Shown here one piece after another: positions 25,201 through 35,200 of a DNA stretch of 64,000 nt. The stretch is taken from NCBI RefSeq assembly GCF_024362695.1, contig NC_065421.1:10974598-11038597 (forward strand). The letters run 5' to 3'. Position numbers and translations under genes: made by a program. Position 1 is the stretch's first letter; every line of letters begins with the position of its first letter. The notes beneath the pieces were generated by a model. It saw nothing but the letters and a program-made list of their open reading frames with translations. It was not told the origin of the DNA and did no database searches. This DNA comes from Pectinophora gossypiella. Its lineage: Eukaryota > Arthropoda > Insecta > Lepidoptera > Gelechiidae.

Positions 25201-25924
25201 TTGTAAAGGTTAACGGGATGTCTTCACTGTAGAATATATCTCGAAACTCGTAACATAATTTTGATATTTTGTCTCTCTCTTCTTGGTTCATATGGTCCAG
25301 TCTTAGTCTCTGTAAATTTTGTTTCAATAGGTCGTCAACGTCGTAACTATGGTCGGTAAAATTCACTATGATCTCGTTCTCTTGGAATGGTGTCACAGAC
25401 AGAGGTTTATTAAACGTCACTGTTATGGTGTCGTCAGTAGCGTTTTGTATAACTGACGTAGCCATAAAGTCTACACAGTTTACTATTGCGGTTGGCATGC
25501 GGACACCTTTTGTGAACTCTATAAAGTCCAAAATTGCATGTCCGTTTTGTAGATCAGTTGGGATGCGAACCCTAGTTTCGGTACGAGGTCCTAAAATCAA
25601 CTCGTGTGGTGCTTCGTATAGTATGGGTATTTCGGTGTCACGGGTCCGCAGTACTTGGTGTTTCATATCTATGGATGCGTCCAGTTTTTTCAATAAGTCT
25701 GAGCCGATTAGACCGTCATAGCGACTATCAACATCGTAGACATAAAATTTTTGTTGTAACTTGCTTTTAAATGTCTTTAAAAGGGGAATTTGTATTACTT
25801 CATTATGGCAACTACGGGCATGTGTGCTGATAACCTCGAATGGTTCCAGAATTTTGAATTTTGCAAAAAATTCGTTTGCCTTTTTGGGACTTATGAATGA
25901 CCTAGAGCTTCCGGTATCGATCAT
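22181..25924 (-). CDS. pol: Pol polyprotein of errantivirus (PR-RT-RNaseH-IN)
   Basis: From the first Met there are 1247 residues, but the frame is open further upstream to the gag overlap near 26029, so Pol is probably made as a Gag-Pol fusion. Domains in order are an aspartic protease (DTGSS at residues 3-7), reverse transcriptase (about 280-460, with VYLDD at 411-415), RNase H (about 555-675, with TDASDYAIGA and YTDHRPL) and integrase. Integrase has an N-terminal HHCC finger (YHEGSTCHRG ... CETCKK) and a D,D-35-E core (MDVF, VDPGTEFN, NSMGIVERFH). All catalytic motifs I can check are present. The core reads VDPGTEF where many relatives have a DNG-type motif. Length and order are normal for errantiviruses. 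Confidence 0.95.
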   Translation of the reverse strand: MIDTGSSRSFISPKKANEFFAKFKILEPFEVISTHARSCHNEVIQIPLLKTFKSKLQQKFYVYDVDSRYDGLIGSDLLKKLDASIDMKHQVLRTRDTEIPILYEAPHELILGPRTETRVRIPTDLQNGHAILDFIEFTKGVRMPTAIVNCVDFMATSVIQNATDDTITVTFNKPLSVTPFQENEIIVNFTDHSYDVDDLLKQNLQRLRLDHMNQEERDKISKLCYEFRDIFYSEDIPLTFTNQVKHEIRTTNEDPIYIRPYRHPPAQNFEIQNQVEKLLKDNVIRESHSPWSAPVHLVPKKQDASGKTKFRMVIDYRRLNDITVDDKYPLPNINDLFDKLGKSTYFSTIDLASGYHQIEVAEKDRHKTAFSTQAGHFEFTRMPFGLKTAPATFQRAMDNVLRGLQGLHCLVYLDDIIVYSSSLQEHLEKLRKVFERLRATNLKVTLDKCEFLRKEVLYLGHVITKEGLKPNDDKIKAVLKFPLPKTTTEIKSFLGLVGYYRKFIKDFSKLTRPLTNCLKKRNRIQINQEYINAFEKCKELLVNAPLLQFPDFTKPFVLTTDASDYAIGAVLSQGPIGSDKPIAYASRTLNDAETRYSTTEKELLAIVWATKYFRPYLYGNKFTIYTDHRPLTWLKSMKETNSKLTRWKLRLAEFDYDVVYKAGKQNNNADALSRIRVNAVGNDSESMRVNVDESEHRLRSYLDDVVNEVVRLGNRPQNRRNEQVNTDDIIELSSDDGSETPRAGHNELESQFPIVSPSESTITIPENTNSNTDTIHSARDIDTNGIPILNEAIDSKPNQILVYTWNRNETSINNLSNSKQRIIEVTLPLNRPDLVKEFLKGYVRPKIKQFIYFESEIHRKQFVQAFISLFKKGAVHLMECTKRVITVENEEEQRQIVLKYHEGSTCHRGIKETLMKLKRVYYWNNMDITVTAIINSCETCKKLKYDRKPFKPELQLTQTQNKPFQELFMDVFSIEGQYFLTIVDAFSKLGQAIPIPSKNTPEIVRALISYFSYYGTPRIINVDPGTEFNNTLLKETLCFYKINLHIGTPHNPNSMGIVERFHSTILEIYRIAKYERKLTDAASVMTYAIMAYNHTIHSTTGLTPFEVVLGHTDSSNAFDVDFNKHYTQKLINDHANRTKFLYKYLTERMIDHKENIREKRGGEKNINLDEGEIVYIKGVNTRRSKDKPRFERAIVSGNIVRNTVPIHVRNRETKVTIKDIRRPPQVRDRAAGNEHPEPEPGPSTAED

Positions 25925-25992
25925 AAATGTAGCGTTAATTTCAGGTATTCTAATATGGGGTAATTTTAATGCGTTTACGCAATTTATTCGGA

Positions 25993-27246
25993 TTATTTGA
26001 GACGGGGTTTTGTTGAGGCCTTTGATTGAAAATTTTCGGCTGGCAAGTCCGTTGGAGTCAATTCATTTTCCTCAGCTTGTTGTTCAGGTTCAGAGGGAGG
26101 AACGCCCTCGCAGTTCTCAGAAAAATCGTCTTGCGCGGTGAAATAGTTTTCCTCATAGTTGTAATCGTATGGGACAAAGCAATCATCGGTATAGTAGATA
26201 TTATTATATTCGTCAGGGGAGTCGATCATGAATTGCGCTGTAGCAGTCCGCATCGACACGTCAGGCTCGGGTAATGCACATGCATGTGGTTTCTGAGGTT
26301 CGGCTTTAGGCATAATTTGATACAAAGGTCGTGTTTGTTGCGGGTTATTAAAGTTTTGTCTATACCACGGATGATTCATTGGGAAATTAAATCGTGCGTT
26401 TTGGTTTGGGATTCCAAATTTGAAATTTTGTTGGTGAGGGATACCGAATCTAAATCCTTGATTTTGGTTCGGGGGTCGATATCCGAACTGGGGTTTTGGT
26501 GTGAATCCGAATTTATTAGGTTGGAATTGTTGGGTAAAAGGATTACGGGACTGTTGTGGAAACGGTCCAAATCCAGCACCGGATGGAATGAATCTGAAAT
26601 TTTGAGCTGTTCTCGTAAATGGTGTTTGTGAAACTTGTGCGTGTTGAGTTTTGTTCTTATTTTTCGCGTCGTATTGAAATTGGAAATTTACTTCCTCCGT
26701 AACTACGCTTAAGGCGTTCTCGAGCGTGTTAGAACCCTTAAGTCGTACCGTCCTAATGAGGTTCTCGGGCAGATTATACATGAACACATTAAGGCAAGTG
26801 TTATTGTAAATTATCATTTTCGCGGCCTTAACGCCTTCGTCCTGTAATAGATTCACTTTCGCAAACAGAGTGCTTCGCACTTGTTGGATTCGACAACAAA
26901 AATCGTGATACGATTCGCCAGATTTAATTTTCATTGATTCCAATTCGATAGCTATACATTCTTCCGACCTTGGGTCACCGAAATGTAGGATTAATAAATC
27001 TTTTAAGGAAGACCAAGTGTTCACATCTTGTCTTTCGCTTAGTAAATGTGCTGCTTTGTCTATTAGTCTGCTTGATATAGCATGAAATACATATTGCGTT
27101 TGGTGTGGAATGTCCTGTTGCTGGGCATATGCCGATAATACATACTCAGCTTTATTAATGAATAAATTCAGCAACTGTGGTTCACCACTGAATTTTGGAA
27201 TAAGGCTTAGCATTTCGTTTGGAACAAGAGAAATTTGTTGCGTCAT
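25993..27246 (-). CDS. gag: Gag protein of errantivirus
   Basis: The frame encodes 417 residues and starts at the ATG at 27246, the first long frame after the leader. The N-terminal part (MLSLIPKFSGEPQLLNLFI, then a helical region to about residue 200) is the gypsy-type capsid fold region. From about 215 to 310 the protein is rich in Asn, Phe, Pro, Gln and Gly with repeated FG/FR and PNQN motifs. The C-terminus is acidic. There is no CCHC zinc knuckle, as is common in errantiviruses, so the N/F/Q/R-rich part may provide RNA binding; that is inference. The stop at 25993-25995 lies 34 nt after a slippery sequence into pol. Confidence 0.92.
   Translation of the reverse strand: MTQQISLVPNEMLSLIPKFSGEPQLLNLFINKAEYVLSAYAQQQDIPHQTQYVFHAISSRLIDKAAHLLSERQDVNTWSSLKDLLILHFGDPRSEECIAIELESMKIKSGESYHDFCCRIQQVRSTLFAKVNLLQDEGVKAAKMIIYNNTCLNVFMYNLPENLIRTVRLKGSNTLENALSVVTEEVNFQFQYDAKNKNKTQHAQVSQTPFTRTAQNFRFIPSGAGFGPFPQQSRNPFTQQFQPNKFGFTPKPQFGYRPPNQNQGFRFGIPHQQNFKFGIPNQNARFNFPMNHPWYRQNFNNPQQTRPLYQIMPKAEPQKPHACALPEPDVSMRTATAQFMIDSPDEYNNIYYTDDCFVPYDYNYEENYFTAQDDFSENCEGVPPSEPEQQAEENELTPTDLPAENFQSKASTKPRLK
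26029..26035 (-). promoter_or_regulatory. Candidate -1 ribosomal frameshift site
   Basis: Read in the gag frame, the sequence is A AAT TTT, a canonical X XXY YYZ heptamer. Slipping back one base here enters the pol frame, which is open from this point through the protease start. The gag stop follows 34 nt later. I did not identify a downstream stimulatory structure. Confidence 0.7.
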
Positions 27247-27800
27247 TTTTATCTACTTAAAATATAACACAAGACACAAAATACAATAGAAACACAATAA
27301 AAACACAATAAAAATACACAAGTAAATGACACAAAATAAGACAATAATATAAATCACTTCAATTATTTCTGTTCAATTATATTTTATTATTTTTTCTTTA
27401 GAAAATCAGATCACTTAACTACGTTATGCTAATTATCTAAAACATTCGGCGATTGTGACCAAATGTCAGATCCTATCTAAACTATGCTAGCTGTCTAAAA
27501 CATTCGGCAATTTATGTCCGATTGTCAGACCCTACCTAAATGAGTCTCACAATTAGCTGGAATAGAAAGGGATAAGACAGGATAGTGAAAAGGTCTACTC
27601 ACAGACCGCTCGATCCCATTTCCTCCTACTAGAGTTGTGCGTTGCCACCGAGAGAGTACTCGTCCTTTGTCTCACGCCGCTTGTCCAAAAGTTATTTATT
27701 TGGTTCGTAGAATATCCACCGTACTGTAACCCGTGATAACCGAGTTGCAGGTCTTCTGGGTACAGCTTCTTCCAATAGCGGATATCCTACCGGCTGCGCC
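27247..27800 (-). promoter_or_regulatory. Errantivirus 5' leader
   Basis: The untranslated leader between the primer site and gag is 554 nt. It holds two tandem imperfect copies of a ~58-bp unit (see 27425-27541) and an A-rich stretch next to the gag start. Gypsy carries its insulator in this same part of the element. Confidence 0.75.
27425..27541. repeat. Tandem repeat in the errantivirus leader
   Basis: Units at 27425-27482 and 27483-27541 share tatgcta, tctaaaacattcggc, gtcaga and ccta-ctaaa with scattered differences. A duplicated leader element suggests a protein-binding or RNA-packaging role. I see no clear match to the Su(Hw) consensus used by gypsy. Confidence 0.7.
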
Positions 27801-27801
27801 A
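27784..27801 (-). promoter_or_regulatory. Primer-binding site for tRNA-Ser
   Basis: The plus strand reads atcctaccggctgcgcca, identical to the 3' end of an insect tRNA-Ser with its CCA as I recall it. The element RNA is therefore complementary to that tRNA. The first base of the site is also the last base of the LTR, as in 17.6, 297 and related elements. Confidence 0.88.
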
Positions 27802-28101
27802 CTTAAGTTGCCGCGGAGCGAGGGACTCTTTTTAAAAAGCAAAAATTGAATTTTGAATTTAAACTTTTAATGCGTACTTTACAGTGGTCAACTTAAGACT
27901 AAACTTATGAGCTAGTTCTATGATCTAAGAAAGCTATGCAAACAACAATACCTCCCGGTAGCTCGAGCTTATCTATAGCTGAATGCGCAGGACGGATGTT
28001 GTTCGTCTGCGCCGGAGGTCTGGGAATGCGCTTCATACAATACTTAGAAAGCTTACGTCGGGACTCTTACAGTACCCGCGGTAGGTCCGGAATACATAAC
28101 T
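27801..28101 (-). repeat. 5' LTR (element orientation)
   Basis: The LTR is 301 bp, identical by eye to 20242-20542, and should supply the promoter. I could not pick a TATA box or initiator with confidence. Confidence 0.95.
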
Positions 28102-28332
28102 AGGTAGAAAATAAAAATATATGACTGAGAAAAACAACAGCCATTTCAGAGCGTATTCCAATTAAAACTGTTCGCTGTTATGATTACATGGAATATTGAA
28201 CGAAATAAAATTTAATTATATTTAGCGTAGCGAGCATAATTATTAAAAGTTTTAAATATAAAATGTAACATTGCGGATTCAGTGTAGCATAATCTGAAAG
28301 TAGGGTACCTAGGGTATATAAGTACCTACATA

Positions 28333-28557
28333 TTTGTTAGTGACATCGTAACGAATACTTAGGGGGATGATTCAGACCATGATTCTGAGTTGATATCAAG
28401 TGGAATTTTCCATCGCAAAATTCATGAAAATTTTTGTGTATTTTTTAATTTCAGTTCCATACTTTTGCGCCGGGAAATTCCACTTGATATCAACTCATAA
28501 TCATAGTCTGAATCATCCCTCAAAGTTTTCGTTACAATGTCACTAACACCCTGTATA
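28333..28557. repeat. MITE family B (full copy)
   Basis: The copy runs from ttgttagtgacatcgtaacg to gtcactaacaccctgtata. The arms ttgatatcaagtggaatttt and attccacttgatatcaact are near-perfect inverses. Confidence 0.75.
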
Positions 28558-28844
28558 GTTACTTTACTTTTTACTTTTACATTTACGGTTACTTTATACT
28601 AAACGTCAAAACACAAAATTACTATGGAATTGTAAAAAAGAAGGGGACAGATGATTGAAAATTTTCCAAGATACAGGGTTTACCTAGTTTAGGTTCCTGT
28701 CTTCTGCATACGGTTCCAATTTTAATATTATTTTTGTATGGTAATTCATAAATGTTCTCCTAGCCCCCTCCCCTCTACCCCCCCCCCCCCTCGACCCCTT
28801 CCTCTCTTCCCTTCATTTTTTCCTTATGATGTTTGTTTAAAAGA

Positions 28845-28941
28845 GAAGGTGCAGGTCGTGTCGTATCAGGAGGTGAAGGATTTGGCGGGAAGAAAGAGGA
28901 ATGGCGATTACTCCACCGACAAGAGCGCAGCTCTTAAATAA
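28845..28941 (+). pseudogene. LINE reverse-transcriptase tail remnant
   Basis: The frame contains KEKVQVVSYQEVKDLAGRK, related to the tail at 6732-6815. A frameshift follows, so the remainder is out of frame. A C-run (28778-28789) lies just upstream. Confidence 0.5.
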
Positions 28942-29340
28942 AGAGAGAGGTGGAGAGGGGGGGTAGTTCATAAAACTGTTAATAGAAGATGAAATAAACG
29001 TTTTTATTTATTGTTTTATGTATAGAGGTCGTCTACAGGAATCTGGGTCATTATGACGTTATGTAAATAACAGTAACTTAGGTATTGTCTTACACAAGAT
29101 TAGGGAGATATATTATTTACACCAACGATATTATCGTTGTAATTGAAGCAATCAAGCGCGATTTGAGATAATATGATATATAATGCATATTATACCTACA
29201 TCCTAGACTGGAATGTATTTAATTAAAACCAACAAGCTCGTCTACACCTCGTCTGTCATCAAACTTCGGAAGCTCATATTAAACCGATATAGGCGTTCTA
29301 CTCGCTCGCTATCGCTTTAGTAAACTAAGCAGTAATAACG

Positions 29341-29585
29341 GCCTCCGGGGTCCAGTGGTTGAGCGTTGGGCTCACGATCCGGAGGTCCCGGGTTCAAACC
29401 CTGGTGGGGATATATCACAAAATTCACTTTATGGGCCCTAGTTTGCTTAGGACATTACAGGCTGATCACCTGATTGTCGCACGTTAAGCCATTGGTCCCG
29501 GTTACTACTTACTGATGTAAGTATACTTACTGAGGTAGTCGCATCATTAGGTTAGGTAAGCGGACCCCGTGAAAAACAGGATATC
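29341..29585 (+). repeat. tRNA-derived SINE (best copy)
   Basis: The head is ggtccagtggttgagcgttg with cacgatccggaggtc and the B box gggttcaaaccc. The body is ttacaggctgatcacctgat and cacgttaagccattggtcc, and the tail is aagcggaccccgtg. Pol III boxes are present but no complete tRNA fold is possible, so this is not a tRNA gene. Confidence 0.7.
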
Positions 29586-29867
29586 ACTAGGGAGATGATG
29601 ATAATGATTATTTTTTTTACGATTATTTAGCTTTTCTGCTGGAATAAAGATATAAAACATGAAATGCGTTCCTTTGCCTATGATCACAAGTCCTAAACAT
29701 GACGTAAAGCATACCTCTAGCTCTACTCATACCGATGTATACTCATAGCAAGGTCATCGACCACCAAAACAGTGAGCTGAACAGAGAAAGTGATCAGTGC
29801 CTGCTGATTAGCATGTGCGTTACGGACAACGGCACATTAATTCACACAGCCAACACGAAAACTAAAC

Positions 29868-30015
29868 ACACCCGGTACAACGTTTCAGACAACAGGCCTT
29901 AGGGTGCCCAGTTGGGCGCGAACCTCAGCTCAGGGCGTCATCTGAGTGGAAAAATATTTGACAGAATTAATCGACCCTAGTGGGTCGATAGCGATAAGCG
30001 CTGAATGAGGGAAAT
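29868..30015 (-). repeat. Non-LTR element fragment
   Basis: The segment matches the inner part of 60600-60772 (cacccggtacaacgtttcag, gtgcccagttgggcgcgaac, gacaga-attaatcgaccc) and continues past it to about 30100. It lacks the poly(A) end. Confidence 0.6.
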
Positions 30016-31482
30016 CGTCGACTACGCCGGCAGGGTCGGTATCGGGGTCCTGAAGTGTTTGGTGTCGCGAGCTAATTGGCCGCCTCTATGGCTACAGTAG
30101 GTAATCGGACTAACTACACTGCTTAGTGTTTTTTGGATGCAATTGTATTACCTACTTAATAACGTGACTTGTAGATTTACCTGTTACATAGTTCATCATG
30201 CATGAGAATGAATAAGTACTTATTCCTTCTACCCGAACCTTCTTAGGTACTATTTTAGGATACTTTCAACATGATGGATCATTATGTCGGCGATGAGCTG
30301 TTCACCTATCACCACAGGTTCCGTCATATCCATCTGATGACTTACAAAACTGACTGGAAGTTATCCTCTAATTATTTGTTCCTCTGCATTTATTTTCCTT
30401 TCCGTTTGTTCTTGTAAAATCCACCAATAAGAGTTTATTGTAATCGAACTGGCAGTTTGAATTCCGAAGGCCGTCTCGGGAAAGCCCGCCGCAAGTGGCG
30501 CGAGGACGAGCGCGTACATTCATATGCGCAAACGCACGCCAAGCGGCATCCTGATGAGTCTACCTCCTACACCGCAGCATTGTTCGCTGTTAGGACTTGT
30601 TTATTATCGAGGAGACGCGTAGGATACAATAGAGCTGGCAATTACATAAAAATAATAATAATAATAATAAAGTGTATTTAGGTAAAACCTACGACACACA
30701 TATACATTTACAACATTAAAACAACATTCTTGGTTTAACAATTTGGTGATCAATGCCTTTGACGATTGCAGGTGTCAGATTTATAAAATCACATAGACAA
30801 AATATAAACACTTTATTTTATTACTTTATTAACTTTATTTTGAGAGAAATAAAAACATACTGTAAGTACCTAATTATACGTTGTATGGAATTGTAGCGTT
30901 GACAGCGACTCCCCGAACGGAGACTGCTTGACGTCACGTCTGTCATTTACATGTACGGTTCAAAACACAATTTCAATCACGCTACATATACTTAATATTT
31001 TTTTCCACTGAAATAATTGCATTTTTGAATGTACGGTAGAGATCAAAATATGATTTCTATTCCACAAAACTAGAATCATAGAGATTGGGCTTTTCCCTTC
31101 GCGGGTTGGAAGGTCAGTCAGACAGGCAGTCGCTTCTGTAAAAATCAAACTTCCGTGAAACGGGATAACGCTAGGGAGATGTAAACTGGAATCGTAGAGC
31201 TGGTAGATACGTCTGATTGGCCGGAGAAACACAAAGATACACACCTAGGTGCTTACATACCAATTTGAATACCAACGTCACGTGTCCAACAAGACAATAA
31301 ATATGTGTAGGAGCCCTTACAACATTAGGAATTCGAGTGTATAATGGATAGCAATCAATTTTGTTACAAGGCTGATCCCATCTTTGGAAAGCGTCTGTAT
31401 GATTCACACCACGTCCACGGCTCAGAGAACACGTATGTACATAGACTGTCGAATTGTATTGAGCCTTCTTGTAGGAAGTTCT

Positions 31483-31877
31483 GGGGGGGGGTTAAAATGA
31501 ACACATCGAAGCAATACATCTTCTTCTTCTTCTTATCGTGTGGGTTGTGAGGTGGAATACCAACCTCATCGACCCTGGTGTCAGGGTTATTACCGAGCCG
31601 CCTAAGGCCCCTGACATGGCTCATGAAACGACTACATACTTACATCAGTAAGTAGTAACCGGGACCAACGTCTTAACATGCCTTCCGAAGCACGGATCAT
31701 CTTACTTTCGGACAATCAGGTGAACAAGCCTATCTTAACCAAACTAGGGATCACAAAGTGATTTTCGTCAATTAATCAATTATTGTTTAGCAATTCATCT
31801 AAAAAAGCAATATTGCAATTTGACATTTGATTGCATTGCGCAAATTGCTTCGATGTGGCCATTTTAACCCCCCTGAA
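31483..31877. repeat. MITE family A split by a SINE insertion
   Basis: The left arm is at 31483-31520 and the remainder at 31789-31877. The intervening 31521-31788 is a minus-strand SINE containing gtgggttgtgaggtggaat and ccctgacatggctcatg. Flanks agcaatacatc (31510-31520) and agcaattcatc (31789-31799) are its target duplication with one mismatch. Confidence 0.8.
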
Positions 31878-32172
31878 ATTCTGAATCAGAGATTTACCGA
31901 GAATTTGTTGATACTTAGTTAAGGAACTTTCTTAAGCAGCACTACAACAGCTTTTGTGGATTGGAGGAAGCTTCTGCGATAAAAGATATTAAAATGTTCA
32001 GGCACCCTGAAGATTACTAACGAACTTCACATTTTTTTTTGACGTTTATTGTATTTGCTCTTTTATCTTTTCTTTAATTCTGTTCCATATGTGTGTACAT
32101 TAAACAGTCTAATATATGCGTAATTATCATGAATATAAGGTAATTGTAATTGTTCCAGAGTGTCCCTGTGTA

Positions 32173-32199
32173 ATGCAGCGATGGCGGAGCGCGCGGTGA
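32173..32199 (+). promoter_or_regulatory. Short upstream ORF overlapping the gene start
   Basis: An ATG eight bases upstream of the chosen start opens a nine-codon frame that ends at TGA after crossing the main ATG in another frame. If it is in the transcript, it would reduce initiation at 32181. Confidence 0.5.
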
Positions 32200-32241
32200 G
32201 GGCGGCGCTGCTCTGCGCGTGCGCGTTGCTGCTGCAACATG
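32181..32241 (+). CDS. Exon 1: signal peptide
   Basis: The ATG has a purine at -3 and G at +4. It encodes [20 protein letters not shown], a typical secretory signal, ending in phase 1 at GTCAGT. Cleavage is likely after the ASA supplied by exon 2. A ttgttccag acceptor just upstream (32158) suggests a 5' untranslated exon further away. Confidence 0.8.
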
Positions 32242-35200
32242 GTCAGTTGCGTGGGCGCTTTTTTTTTACCTAGTTATGCCAATACAAAACATAAACTCTG
32301 CTTGCTTCTATGCTGTTCTGGGAGCAAATAAAAAACATAGAACACGTTCAGCTGCTTGTCTTCCCGGGCATGTCGTAAAAACCGACAGAGGGATTGCGTC
32401 CTCTAACATGATGGACTAATGTTATGGGCGATAGGCTGATCCCTTATCACCATAAGGTTCATCATATCCATCTTAGGACTTCGTATCAACAGTGGCTGCA
32501 AGTTGTCTTTGATTACTTGTGGTTATGCCCACCCCATTTGGGATTACGGGCGTGAGTTTATGTATGTATGTATGTAAAACATAAACTCACGTCTATATCT
32601 ACATCTGCGATTTATTTATACAGGGTGTTGAGTGACATCGTACTGAATACTGAGGGGGGTGATTCAACTCACAATTCCATATAAAATTTACTGTTTTTAT
32701 TAATTTTTTTCAGTGCCATACTTTTGCGAAGGATAATTTCACTTGATATCAACTCAGAATTATGGTCTGAATCATCCCTTAAAGTTTTCGTTACGGTGTC
32801 ACTAACACTTATATATATTTTATTAGGCGTGCGAAACATATTGGGGTGTTTCTTACACCATTTCATATTCTGAACCATAACACGTTCCGAAGCGGTGGTT
32901 GTAGGATGATAGATCTAACATACCTACCTAACATAACATCATGCAAATTGTTTACTGCATCTAAGTATTCTGTGCAAAAAATAGTAAGTACTTCATCACA
33001 TCACTAATTTAAAAGCCACGCTCTTGTCGGTATAGCATTCTCCATTCTTGTCTATCAAAGGCCAATTCCTTCACTTCCTTATAAGACACGACGATCACCT
33101 ACTCTTTAATCTATTCCATGTAAGCTCTGCTCCAAGCTTGCTCTTCCCCCTAGTAGCTTTCCTTCTATGAGTAAGTACTTATACTTATTATCTGTTTTTC
33201 TCTAATAATAAAACTAACGCGGTAATTGCATCGCTTCTTTACGCAGGCGCACTACTACTAAGTATATCACGATCAATCGCGTGCGCACTTTCCAATACTT
33301 ATCCCCATACCACATTACAGATAACGCAGATTTTAATTAATATTTGCATGAAACTATCAGACCATGCTTCAAAGTACAGTTGGATTAAACACGCTATTTG
33401 TTGCCTTTCAACGAACAGAATATTACATAACCTTCTCTCAAAACTAACAATTAAAAATAAATTATATAAAATCAATTCCATTATGGTTCCCGTCAAAAAG
33501 ATTAAATGTAAGTACTTATTCAATTCTATAAGTAAAAATACAACATTATAAATATTAATAAAATAAAAGGAAACCGTCGTATTCAATTTATTACTTCTTA
33601 CACCCAACAATTCGTCCCAACGACGTAATCACATCTTTTATCATAACAAGCTTAGAGAAACATTTTAAAAACAAAAGCAATATATTATTTATGCATAAGA
33701 TGCGCCTTCTCACTCATACCAACGCTTGTGAGATCACAGATATGAGAATATTACAGGGCCCGTTTTAGGTTTACTGTGGCCCCTAATAGTAGTGCTAATT
33801 GCAGGACATACCATCTAATTTTATTTTTAACCCCCGACGCAAAAACGACGGGGTGTTATAAGTTGACGTGTCTGTGTAAATGTGGTGTCTGTCTGTGGCA
33901 TTGTAGCTTCCAAACGGATGATGCGATTTTAATGCGGTTTTTTTCGTTTGAAAGGTATATCAGTCGAGAGTGTTCTTAGCTATGTTTGGTGGAAATCGGT
34001 TCAGGTCTTCAAGGTGATCAGGTCGTTTGTTAAGTGTGATAGTAATGTTACACGCTCAGTTTGCTTACAAGCATAATTATGTGGGATAAGTTATTTTTTG
34101 CTTTTTATAGAGTTTAGCATTTTTTTTGGGGTTTTTTTAAATTTTTAATTTAATTTTTAAGTTATACCTATCCGTCGCCTTTCTTATCCGCCGAAAAGGA
34201 AGGGACGGGTAATCGACAGGCATAAAATTTATGGAACACACGTCAATTTTAGGCAGAAATTAAAACCCTCCCAAATTTTATATTGGCCAATAACCCAACA
34301 GAATTAAGTTGACAGCACACGTGAAACGGGTTGCAACAGCGAGATGCCTATTAATTCGCCCGGGTTACCTATTAATTAAGTAATTTTAAAATTAACAGTT
34401 GTCAATCACCGGTCTCTTTCCTTTTCGGCGGATAAGAAAATGACGGATATAACTTAAAATAAAATTAGGAGGTGTCTGCAGGAATCAGGGCCTTATTATG
34501 CGCCATGTGGCCGAACCTTCAAATCGAAGTTCGGTTTTGCTAGCCACATTAGAGCCTATCATAACAACGACCTGGGATAGACATTTAGGAGTCGCCGTCG
34601 CCGGACACGGCTTGGATGGTATGATATGACCTTGGATGGTATGATATGACCTAAGTAAATGTATTATAAAAATAGGACAGAAAGAGAACTTATGCAATCG
34701 GCTCTTCCTGCAATCATCGATTATCTTTCACGTAACACGAGAATACATAAATGTTATGTCACCTTTTCGGTTTATTACAAACGCACTGCATTTAGAATAA
34801 ACAATTTTTGTGTGGTGAAATCAGCATGCAGTTCTAACAAGTACAAATGGACTGAATAAAGCATTTATGCCGATATCAATGCAACACGTACCGCGGATAT
34901 GATTTTTTTTTGACGTAACTTATTGTAGATTTGCCGCAGATGACATCAACTACTTGGCCGGACAAACGGGGAGCGCTGGAGGCTCTCACCCGGTACAACG
35001 TTTAAGACAACAGGCCTGAGGGTGCCCAGTTGGGCCCGCGGATTTGAATGGAACTACTTAGTGATTGACAAATTATTAAAATGAAGTACTTTTCAGGCTA
35101 CGTTCACCAAAAACAATATATATGCCGATGTTCAACGTGATAATTATCTATTTTCTCTTTACTCGGGTAGGTACTTACAATAATTATTCCAAAATACAAT

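Larger units (their letters stand above)
20242..28101 (-). mobile_element. Complete errantivirus (Ty3/gypsy class, gag-pol-env), recent insertion
   Basis: This is a full LTR retrotransposon of 7860 bp read on the minus strand. It is bounded by two 301-bp LTRs that I find identical base for base, and flanked by the 4-bp target duplication aggt at 20238-20241 and 28102-28105. Element order is 5' LTR, tRNA-Ser primer site, 554-nt leader, gag, pol in -1 frame, env, polypurine tract, 3' LTR. All three genes are open. Errantiviruses related to gypsy, 17.6, ZAM and lepidopteran TED have this layout, and some are infectious. Identical LTRs and uninterrupted frames mean little time has passed since insertion, so the copy may still be competent; that is inference. 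The insertion lies in repeat-rich intergenic DNA about 4 kb upstream of the large plus-strand gene, in opposite orientation. Confidence 0.95.
28106..32158. other. Gene-free interval with repeats
   Basis: The interval holds MITE B at 28333-28557, a repeat E fragment at 28590-28645, LINE and SINE pieces at 28845-30015, an (ata)n run near 30650-30670, and a nested MITE A at 31483-31877. A GC-richer patch at 30455-30620 is open on the plus strand for 74 codons but looks unlike a gene. Nothing else is recognisable. Confidence 0.55.

Noticed and set aside
29341..29400. tRNA gene
   Set aside because: A and B boxes are present, but no complete cloverleaf with a 3' acceptor match; the sequence continues as a SINE.
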